Below are positions 8,701-13,798 of a stretch of DNA of 13,798 nucleotides, piece by piece (within the stretch, counting starts at the first letter, position 1; the number at the start of each line of letters is the position of its first letter). The DNA lies in the NCBI GenBank assembly GCA_023230025.1, contig JALNYD010000042.1, positions 1 through 13,798 of the forward strand, given 5' to 3'. The stretch is from Candidatus Cloacimonadota bacterium (lineage in GTDB: Bacteria; Cloacimonadota; Cloacimonadia; Cloacimonadales; Cloacimonadaceae). Both the position numbers and the translations under genes were made by a program. The notes beneath the pieces were generated by a model. It was not told the origin of the DNA. It did no database searches and saw only the letters and a list, made by a program, of their open reading frames with translations.

Positions 8701-11039
8701 TGCAGATCACTCTCCCTCAAGCCTATTCTTATGCAATTCATACCGGCAGCAGTCTGGGAGACGGTCTCAGCATACAAAACTGCAGCTTCACTGGCTCAGG
8801 CACCGCCATTGCCGTGGAAGGAAGCTACTATGACAACAACCGCTATAACAATATCACGATCAGCTCAAATACCTTCAATGGTGTGACATATCCCATATCC
8901 TTGAAAAGATCCGAAGCTGTACATATCGGATACAATGCGTTCAACAACTTTAATCAAGCCATATATCTTGAAAATATCGGAGCAGATTCCGAGATTCATC
9001 GCAACCGCATGATTACAAACACTACAGGCAGCAGCAACGCCTGCGTGACTCTGAATCATGTCAATGGTACTGCGGATAATCCAATCAATATCCTGCTGAA
9101 CATCATCTATTTGAACATCCCATCTTCCAGTGGCAATGGTCTCAGCATCACCAGCTCCGCATATCTGCAAATCCTGCACAATACTATTGTGACCTCCAGT
9201 AACAACGATTACATCAACGGTCTGGCTTTATCCCTGAACAGCGTTACTAATTCAAGCCTGCGCAGCAATGTGTTTTCCGCCCCCAAAACCGGCTATGCAC
9301 TCAACGTTACGTCATCTCCAGAGCTGATCTGGGAAGGAAATGCCTATTATTGCAACAACAGCGACCTGGGCCGGTTCAATGGCTTGTTATATGATCCTCA
9401 GGATTATCTGGAAAGTCAGATCATGGATTTCACCGGAGTTTATGCCAATTCTCTGATCTCTGAATCCGGATACAATAGCTGTTCATATCTCAGAAATCGT
9501 GGTGCTGACACCCCTCTTGCCACTGATATCGATGGTAATCCCTGGGGAGATCAGGTTTGTCCCGGAGCGAATGTCATCCCTGATACCGGCTGGCTCTTTA
9601 CCAATGATCTCTACATCGGCCCCGGAGCCGATTTTGAGACCCTTGGTGCTGCTTTTACAGCGCTGATGAATCGTGGCATCAGCCAGAGTATCACCCTGCA
9701 TCTGGCTCCTGGAGTGTATCAGCAAAACATTGAACTCAGTCATATTCCCAGTGCTTTTGGAGATGACTTTGTAAAAGTCCTGGGCCCCGAAGAAGGTGCT
9801 GCTATCATTACATATACTGCGGCTTCCCCTGCAGATAATTATGTGTTCCGGCTTACCAACACCAAAAACCTGATCTTTGACAGACTCACCTTCACTACTA
9901 CCAATCCCCAATATGGCAATGTCTTCCACCTCTATCAATACAATTACGGGCTGAAGATTCAGAACTGTAAGTTCTATGGCGCCGGTGGTTCTTCATCATC
10001 TGCCTGTGCGATATACAGTTCAAACTGCGGTACTCTGGGTTTGATCTTTGAAAACAACCTGGTTCAAAGCATGGGCTATGCCATGCAGATTTATGACAAT
10101 TCGGGTTTTGGAGATTACATCCTGCAAAACAACCAGATTTCAGATGTATATCTCGGATTTTCCATGCAGAGCATCCCCTACCTGGATATCATTGGCAACA
10201 GCATTTCCAGCACCAGTAATGCCATCAGCCTGATTAACGTCAATGACTTCAGTGTATCCGCCAATCAGCTAAACTCTGGATCCAACAGCACTACTATGTA
10301 TGTTCATGCATCCAATCTTAGCACCGGAACTCAGGATATCATAAACAACTACATCCATTCCGAAGGCTTGAACTGCCTGACCATGCAACGCAGCGCTAAT
10401 GCCAGATTGTATCACAATACTCTGGTAAACACAAACTCTGCTGCAAACTCCACTGCCTTTTATCAAAACAATCAATGCCCCGGATTCAATGCCCTGAACA
10501 ACATCTTTGTGGCAGCTTCCGGAACCGCCGCGTGCTATGCTGCCCTGGCTAATATTGACAACCTGGGTAACAACATCTATTATAGCGCCAATGGCAATGT
10601 CGTGATGCTGGGCTCGCAAATCCTGAATGATCCAGCAGCATATCAAGCTGCATTGGGAGATGCCAGCTCATTGATTACCAATCCTCTGCTGGAAACGCAA
10701 AGCTATGTGTTGCAGAGCAATTCCCCTGCCATTGATGCCGGAGCCAACATCATTGATGTTGCCTTTGATATCGAAGGAACTCCTCGGGATCTCTCTGATA
10801 TCGGTTGTTATGAATATGTGCTGCTGGAACTTGACATTCCTCAGAATCTGCGACTGGTACAAACAGTCAACAGCACTATCCTTACCTGGAATGAAGTACC
10901 CGGCGCAGAGTATTATCAGGTTTATTCCGCTTCAAGCCCTGATGCGCTAACATGGGATATGCAGACAGTTCAATCAAACTCGCTGCAGATCAATCCTGAT
11001 GCCACTGCCAGATTCTTCCGTGTAACCGCTGCCAGATAA
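5709..11039 (+). CDS. Giant secreted protein with four tandem right-handed beta-helix modules and a C-terminal Fn3-like domain
   Basis: The product has 1776 residues. Residues 1-18 form a Sec signal peptide (MKQ, a Leu/Ile-rich core, then LLFG before QTM). Four homologous modules follow, opening at G23 (GIYHIGGDGADF), G458 (GNYDIGSGGDF), G875 (GVYSVGSPESDY) and N1299 (NDLYIGPGADF). Each has a header, a DNYIF/NNYVL-type strand, many Asn-rich parallel beta-helix coils of the NosD/pectate-lyase-like type, and a closing segment such as PDIGAHEY, WDIGAEQQ or SDIGCYEY. Residues 1709-1776 resemble an Fn3 domain (LTWNEVPGAEYYQVY). There is no YPNPFNP-type sorting tail, unlike the gene upstream. Beta-helix folds occur in polysaccharide lyases and adhesins; I see no recognisable catalytic set, so carbohydrate or surface binding is only inferred. 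Two TAA codons in tandem end the gene. Confidence 0.9.
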   Translation: MKQLLLIIMLLLCSLLFGQTMQGIYHIGGDGADFADLDDAISAIEASSVLNNLYFYLTPGTYTGPYVLEDLDLGGHTLLISSGSYSSDQVVFINHAATSQDNYIFKISNSSGIIIDGFDFAPTSRYSRSIYVYGDSNDIQIQNCRFFNYGTNSYDNDSIAFASNSNDDADNIKITFNQFMGGGYHISIANWNYNNNFSNWTLDSNLHNGGYCAIKLIMSSNVIIQNNTMHNVNQGIATSYLSGSLLVQRNRINAYSKGIEFSGSTISSSGSVPNIYNNIIRVSGYNVYSGNNDAAAAGLVIDQSSYIYAAHNSIELSSTNSSSIAVHLNGNYNKLRKNHFVNLGSGYVIYFNNVESNNSNHNIVEFNNIYGKGTNLGKQLNTYYKEISEMNALFGYSNADYNPFFTDEHLRCTSPSLDNLGFYVEIDEDFFGNPRSNTAPDIGAHEYSSDPSLTPLAGNYDIGSGGDFASINDFALALAQRGVSAAVTGLLNDASYSEQIVFDRIPGIGHDRIVTLKGNLTPYPTISYSGQNASNNYVLATYRSKYLRFEQISFDTQAQSYSNILVMNGFAQSISFLWCNFNAPSGLTGNNCNSISSTDYQGTSDLSLVACLFDGNSNGANLNGEDLVISNCTFRNMNIGISLNQVDDPRIDGNLLENISNTAISINGIRNGDIFYNRILSMYRGLTISTNNPAEEHSLIANNFISVSGQSPYTGLFLSGNGLLVLNNSIYINGGSNASALYFANQMDSEIEIVNNILHSVNGYCMDFGSYSIIPGNVIDYNDFYSSANYMIKIASDSYVSLAACQEAHPEINVHSVSYDPLWDENMNVQSQYLRGIAQIRSEFDDDINRNLRGLSWDIGAEQQFGPNSLDPLSGVYSVGSPESDYLTVADCLAALAYHGIDGNTYFELVPGTYDGAYVIKDFPRTEDYLSVTFRASGNRNIVLNPSSDSADNNFLFLVEAAHNVRFEDFNLSSNSNSHYLKYFRVLGFCHNISFDNLQITLPQAYSYAIHTGSSLGDGLSIQNCSFTGSGTAIAVEGSYYDNNRYNNITISSNTFNGVTYPISLKRSEAVHIGYNAFNNFNQAIYLENIGADSEIHRNRMITNTTGSSNACVTLNHVNGTADNPINILLNIIYLNIPSSSGNGLSITSSAYLQILHNTIVTSSNNDYINGLALSLNSVTNSSLRSNVFSAPKTGYALNVTSSPELIWEGNAYYCNNSDLGRFNGLLYDPQDYLESQIMDFTGVYANSLISESGYNSCSYLRNRGADTPLATDIDGNPWGDQVCPGANVIPDTGWLFTNDLYIGPGADFETLGAAFTALMNRGISQSITLHLAPGVYQQNIELSHIPSAFGDDFVKVLGPEEGAAIITYTAASPADNYVFRLTNTKNLIFDRLTFTTTNPQYGNVFHLYQYNYGLKIQNCKFYGAGGSSSSACAIYSSNCGTLGLIFENNLVQSMGYAMQIYDNSGFGDYILQNNQISDVYLGFSMQSIPYLDIIGNSISSTSNAISLINVNDFSVSANQLNSGSNSTTMYVHASNLSTGTQDIINNYIHSEGLNCLTMQRSANARLYHNTLVNTNSAANSTAFYQNNQCPGFNALNNIFVAASGTAACYAALANIDNLGNNIYYSANGNVVMLGSQILNDPAAYQAALGDASSLITNPLLETQSYVLQSNSPAIDAGANIIDVAFDIEGTPRDLSDIGCYEYVLLELDIPQNLRLVQTVNSTILTWNEVPGAEYYQVYSASSPDALTWDMQTVQSNSLQINPDATARFFRVTAAR

Positions 11040-11062
11040 TAACCCACCACCCATCAATAAAC

Positions 11063-11098
11063 CTTGCACCCGGGAACTCAATCATCCCGGGTGTCAAG
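11063..11098 (+). terminator. Terminator-like hairpin after the beta-helix gene
   Basis: CACCCGGGA (11067-11075) pairs with TCCCGGGTG (11085-11093) around a 9-nt loop. The stem continues as CTTG (11063-11066) with CAAG (11095-11098) past a bulged T at 11094. It lies 24 nt after the stop. The sequence that follows (TCCTTCCT) is pyrimidine-rich but not a T-run, so termination is less certain than at 4556-4584. It may act as a 3' stabiliser. Confidence 0.6.
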
Positions 11099-11104
11099 TC
11101 CTTC

Positions 11105-11209
11105 CTCCCGGGTTCACGCTATGTTTAGCACTACTTCACCCCATATTTTCCCCATGCCATGCGGAGATTATGGGGTGATATAGTGCTGAAGCCGGGCTAA
11201 AGCCAGGAG
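11105..11209. repeat. Long gapless imperfect palindrome, about 105 nt
   Basis: The sequence folds back on itself around GCC at 11156-11158. Counting by hand, 39 of 51 opposed positions pair (36 Watson-Crick, 3 G-T) without any gap. The strongest part is 11124-11144 against 11170-11190 (TTTAGCACTACTTCACCCCAT and its near complement, two mismatches and one wobble). With a 3-nt bulge the symmetry extends, more weakly, to about 11092 and 11224 (GTCCTTCCT against AGGAAGTAC). It contains no credible gene. It could be a MITE-like or REP-like dispersed element, or a structured RNA in the spacer before the malic enzyme. Confidence 0.6.
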
Positions 11210-11295
11210 CAGGAAGTACGGGACGAATCCTATGGGCTTTCATCGAGTTTATACTCCACATATCCTGCGCCGGTAATGGAAAACCCTGATCCCCC

Positions 11296-11327
11296 TTGAC
11301 AAATATCACCCCTTTCAAAATGCTAAT
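11296..11327 (+). promoter_or_regulatory. Possible promoter of the malic enzyme operon
   Basis: TTGACA at 11296-11301 matches the -35 consensus exactly. The -10 is unclear: AATGCT (11319-11324) has the right 17-bp spacing but matches only 3 of 6. GCTAAT (11322-11327) matches 4 of 6 at a long 20-bp spacing. The place, 28-59 nt before the ATG, is right for a promoter. Confidence 0.35.
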
Positions 11328-11342
11328 CCTCATTAAACAGGC

Positions 11343-11348
11343 AAAGGA
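11343..11348 (+). promoter_or_regulatory. Shine-Dalgarno site AAAGGA of the malic enzyme
   Basis: AAAGGA lies 6 nt before the ATG at 11355 and supports that start. Confidence 0.75.
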
Positions 11349-11354
11349 TTTCTT

Positions 11355-12812
11355 ATGCAAGAGCTCAAACTTGATCTTTCCAATCTTTCAGCCATCTTTG
11401 AAGAGGAACTGCCCGCACACCGGGTTGCCGCAGCTCAAACAACCTTTTTGAAAAAGCTTTCGGAGCAAATGCACTGCCACTATCGGGGCAAAATGCAGAG
11501 TCTGCCCAAAGCGGGAATCTATGGATTCAACTGGTTCAATGTGTGGTACACTCCCGGAGTATCCAAGGTTTCAACTACCATCCGGGATGACAATGAAAGT
11601 TCCTATATGCTATCCAACCGGGGCAATCTGGTTGCCGTGGTTAGTGATAGCACCAGAGTTTTGGGCGATGGCGATTGCAGTCCGGCTGGAGGTCTGGGAG
11701 TGATGGAAGGCAAGGCTATGTTGATGAAGTATCTGGGCGCCTGCGATGCAATGGCACTGTGCATCAATAGCCGTGATCCGCAAGGAAAGCCAGATGCCGG
11801 CAAGATCATAGACTTTGTGAAGATGCTGGAACCCTCTGTGGGAGCGGTGAATCTGGAAGATATCTCTCAGCCCAATTGCTACCGTGTTCTGGATGAATTA
11901 CGGGATGCCTGCGAAATCCCGGTCTGGCATGATGATGCTCAGGGCACCGCTTGCGTAACTCTGGCTGGAGTGATCAACGCACTCCTGCTAACCGAGCGCA
12001 AGATTGAAAACACCAAAGCCGTGCTCTATGGTTCGGGAGCTTCAAACTCCACGATTGCCCGCTTCTTGATGCTGGAAGGTTTACGCCCGGAAAATCTGAT
12101 CCTTTTTGACAGCAAAGGCGCTCTACATGCCAGACGGCAGGATATCTCTGCAAATCCCGCTAAATATAAACAGTGGGAACTGGCTCAGAAGACCAATCCT
12201 CTGTGTCTGAACAGTATGGAAGAAGCCATGCGCGGAGCTGATTTGCTGATTGCTCTATCCACTCCTGGCCCGGATACAATCAAGCAGGATTGGATCCGCT
12301 TGATGAATCCCAAAGCCATTGTTTTTGCCTGTGCCAATCCGGTTCCGGAAATCTATCCTTATGACGCCAAGGCAGCGGGAGCTTACATCGTGGCAACCGG
12401 TAGAGGTGACTTTCCAAATCAGGTCAACAACTCTATCGGATTCCCTGGCATCCTCAAGGGAGCACTGTTGGTGCGGGCGCGTAAGATTACTGATAATATG
12501 GCGATTGCCGCAGCGCATTCTCTTGCCGGTTTTGCCCGCAGGCGTGGGATTGATCCGCAAAACATCCTGGCCACTATGGATGAAACCGAAGTCTTTGCCC
12601 ATGAAGCTGCCGATGTGGCAATGCAAGCTATCAAGGATGGCGTTGCCCGGCTCAGCTTCAGCCGTGAAGAAGTGTTTGAAACTGCGCTGTCCGAGATCAA
12701 TCAAGCGCGGGCGCTGATGCACAACATGATGGAACAGGGCTTCATCAAAGCACCCCCGATGGAGATTCTTAACGAGGTATTGCAAGCTTGTTTGAACGAA
12801 TTCAAGAGCTGA
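11355..12812 (+). CDS. Malic enzyme (malate dehydrogenase, oxaloacetate-decarboxylating)
   Basis: This cytoplasmic enzyme converts malate to pyruvate and CO2 with reduction of NAD(P)+, using a divalent metal ion. At 485 residues it fits the shorter bacterial form without a phosphotransacetylase domain. Visible motifs are the catalytic Tyr in WYTPGV (Y65), VMEGKA with the catalytic Lys (K120), NLEDIS and HDD giving the metal-binding acids (E168, D169, D193/D194), HDDAQGTA (192-199), the Rossmann loop YGSGASN (225-231), ACANPVPEI (325-333), and ATGRGDFPNQVNN (347-359). The STRVLGDGDCSPAGG and WHDDAQGTA wording departs from the common TAVLGLGDIGP and FHDDQHGTA, which marks a distinct branch of the family. 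Asp252 after the second Rossmann strand may favour NAD over NADP (weak inference). It appears to be the first gene of a run of three. Confidence 0.95.
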   Translation: MQELKLDLSNLSAIFEEELPAHRVAAAQTTFLKKLSEQMHCHYRGKMQSLPKAGIYGFNWFNVWYTPGVSKVSTTIRDDNESSYMLSNRGNLVAVVSDSTRVLGDGDCSPAGGLGVMEGKAMLMKYLGACDAMALCINSRDPQGKPDAGKIIDFVKMLEPSVGAVNLEDISQPNCYRVLDELRDACEIPVWHDDAQGTACVTLAGVINALLLTERKIENTKAVLYGSGASNSTIARFLMLEGLRPENLILFDSKGALHARRQDISANPAKYKQWELAQKTNPLCLNSMEEAMRGADLLIALSTPGPDTIKQDWIRLMNPKAIVFACANPVPEIYPYDAKAAGAYIVATGRGDFPNQVNNSIGFPGILKGALLVRARKITDNMAIAAAHSLAGFARRRGIDPQNILATMDETEVFAHEAADVAMQAIKDGVARLSFSREEVFETALSEINQARALMHNMMEQGFIKAPPMEILNEVLQACLNEFKS

Positions 12813-13690
12813 AAAAGAAGCGTCAAACACCCTGGGGAAAAGCCCTGGGTTATGTGTTTAAACTGGGGCTTAGCGTCCTGATCCTGGCGCTGATCCTGAA
12901 GAGAATTGATCCCCGATTGGCATCGGAATTGATCTTTTCCCTGCCCAAAACTCTGCTTTTGCAGGTCTTCCTGCTTAGCTGCCTGAGACACTATGTCCAA
13001 TTGAACAACTGGCGCTTTGCTCTGCATCTGAATCCCCTGTATCAATGTCGTCGCAGAGAGCTTCTGGCTTCCTATCTGGTTGCTCTTCCTCTGCGCTTCC
13101 TGCTGCCGGGAGGACATGCCTCCTTCGGCAAGGTTTTTTTCGTACGCAACAGCAGCCGCCTGGCTACCCTGATTTCCACAACTACAGAGCGACTGTTTAT
13201 GACCTGGTCAACCTGGACCTTTGCCAGCATTGCCGTGCTCTGGTACTATCCGGAAATGAATCTGGTACTGCGCCTTGCCATGTTGATCTTTGCAGCCTTG
13301 ATGCCGCTGTTTGCCGCCTTGATCATCTTCTGGGTGCCACGCTGGAGATGCTATCACCAAACCTATCTGGTACAAGCTCCCAAAATGATGCTCTTGCAGG
13401 TGGCAAACACGCTGATTATGTATCTGCAATACTATCTGATTCTGAATCAGATGGGCGTGATCAATCTGACCAATACCTGGATTGGGATCTCGCTGACCAA
13501 TGTGTCCAATTCCATCCCGATCACCATTTCCGGATTAGGGCTGCGTGAAGGCTTTGCCATCCACTTTCTGAAGGATTTCTCCTTTAGCGCAGAACAGGCT
13601 GTGGCAGCCACCCTGAGCGTCTTTTTGGTGCATGATGTGATCCCGGCGGTGGTGGGGGCAGTGGTGCTGGTTCGAGCAAAGAAGGTTTAG
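12788..13690 (+). CDS. LPG-synthase-TM/UPF0104-type integral membrane protein (flippase-like)
   Basis: The product is a 300-residue inner-membrane protein with about seven or eight hydrophobic segments (near 18-38, 50-68, 92-108, 130-155, 158-183, 200-222, 226-250 and 268-298). Family landmarks are NNWRFALHLN (73-82), the polar LPLRFLLPGGHASFGKVFFVR segment (about 100-120), TTTERLF (131-137) and SGLGLREG (248-255). These match the membrane domain shared by MprF and AglD-type proteins, which move or modify lipids. There is no C-terminal synthetase domain, so a lysyl transfer role is unlikely and a lipid-carrier or lipid translocation role is inferred. The start is TTG 12788, inside the 3' end of the malic enzyme gene (25-nt overlap) with GAGG at 12774-12777, which suggests translational coupling. 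No in-frame ATG lies nearby. Confidence 0.85.
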   Translation: MFERIQELKKKRQTPWGKALGYVFKLGLSVLILALILKRIDPRLASELIFSLPKTLLLQVFLLSCLRHYVQLNNWRFALHLNPLYQCRRRELLASYLVALPLRFLLPGGHASFGKVFFVRNSSRLATLISTTTERLFMTWSTWTFASIAVLWYYPEMNLVLRLAMLIFAALMPLFAALIIFWVPRWRCYHQTYLVQAPKMMLLQVANTLIMYLQYYLILNQMGVINLTNTWIGISLTNVSNSIPITISGLGLREGFAIHFLKDFSFSAEQAVAATLSVFLVHDVIPAVVGAVVLVRAKKV

Positions 13691-13703
13691 AGCATTCGAT
13701 TAT

Positions 13704-13707
13704 GGAG
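13704..13707 (+). promoter_or_regulatory. Shine-Dalgarno site GGAG of the last gene
   Basis: GGAG lies 5 nt before the ATG at 13713, in the 22-nt gap after the membrane-protein stop. It defines the start of a gene cut off by the window edge. Confidence 0.7.
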
Positions 13708-13712
13708 TATGT

Positions 13713-13798
13713 ATGAAAGCCCATCTAGTTATCCGCAGAGAGGAAGCTGCTGATTATCGCAGAGTCGAGGAACTGACCCGGGATGCCTTTTGGGATGT
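13713..13798 (+). CDS. N-terminus of a second GNAT-family acetyltransferase (3'-truncated)
   Basis: Only 28 complete codons are visible before the window ends. They read MKAHLVIRREEAADY then RRVEELTRDAFWD. A first strand with VIR, an acidic residue pair before AADYRRVEEL, and a TRDAFW helix end are typical of the first strand and helix of YhbS-like GNAT acetyltransferases. The acetyl-CoA-binding loop would lie outside the window, so the call depends on this N-terminal pattern alone. It follows the membrane-protein gene by 22 nt with its own GGAG site, so co-transcription with the malic enzyme is likely. Confidence 0.65.
   Translation, partial: MKAHLVIRREEAADYRRVEELTRDAFWD

Larger units (their letters stand above)
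11040..11354 (+). other. Intergenic region of 315 nt
   Basis: It holds, in order, a second in-frame TAA, the hairpin at 11063-11098, the long palindrome at 11105-11209, an unremarkable stretch at 11210-11290, a TTGACA box at 11296-11301, and the ribosome site of the malic enzyme. I see no supported coding region on either strand. Confidence 0.7.

Noticed and set aside
5709..11039. CRISPR-like or tandem DNA repeat in the beta-helix gene
   Set aside because: The repetition is at protein level with strongly diverged DNA; there are no regularly spaced identical repeats.
11136..11360. 74-codon open frame on the - strand across the spacer before the malic enzyme
   Set aside because: It covers half of the long palindrome and the malic enzyme ribosome site, and its translation shows no domain. 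It is more likely chance, although it would deserve review if the palindrome proves to be a repeated element.
13134..13140. Run of seven T in the membrane-protein gene as a phase-variation tract
   Set aside because: It is short, encodes the natural FF pair of the family segment, and the frame is intact on both sides.

Overview
The window looks like chromosomal DNA from a bacterium of the FCB group, most probably Candidatus Cloacimonadota (Cloacimonetes) or a close relative. The guess rests on two very large secreted proteins made of choice-of-anchor, ASH-like, carboxypeptidase-regulatory and parallel beta-helix modules, on a YPNPFNP...SSGIYLYR...KMMLME C-terminal tail, and on moderate GC with Shine-Dalgarno sites. 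This is recognition by family resemblance; no search was run. All supported genes lie on the + strand.

Layout. (1) 3-4520: the 3' part (1505 codons) of a giant multidomain secreted protein with a FlgD-like/type IX-like sorting tail, closed by a strong intrinsic terminator at 4556-4584. (2) 4652-5500: a GNAT acetyltransferase with an extra C-terminal domain, whose N-terminal half resembles the NAT16/HISAT histidine acetyltransferase group. (3) 5501-5708: a spacer with a compact palindrome and a possible coding relic. (4) 5709-11039: a 1776-residue secreted protein built of four tandem beta-helix modules of about 390-435 residues plus a terminal Fn3-like domain, with no sorting tail. (5) 11040-11354: a spacer with a terminator-like hairpin, a gapless imperfect palindrome of about 105 nt, and a perfect TTGACA box. 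(6) 11355-13798: a tight gene run of a malic enzyme, an overlapping LPG-synthase-TM/UPF0104-type membrane protein, and the start of a second GNAT acetyltransferase.

How the genes fit together. The two giant genes look like independent cell-surface or extracellular proteins, each set off by 3' hairpins. The malic enzyme, membrane protein and second GNAT overlap or sit 22 nt apart, so they are probably co-transcribed. Their functions (malate to pyruvate and CO2, lipid or glycan-lipid translocation, acetyl transfer) do not obviously form one pathway.

I found no phage, IS element, CRISPR array, tRNA or rRNA. The most unexplained item is the long palindrome at 11105-11209. The most notable protein features are the four-fold beta-helix array, the jelly-roll domain nested in an Fn3 domain, and the Arg/Ser-rich inserts placed in domain loops of the first giant protein.
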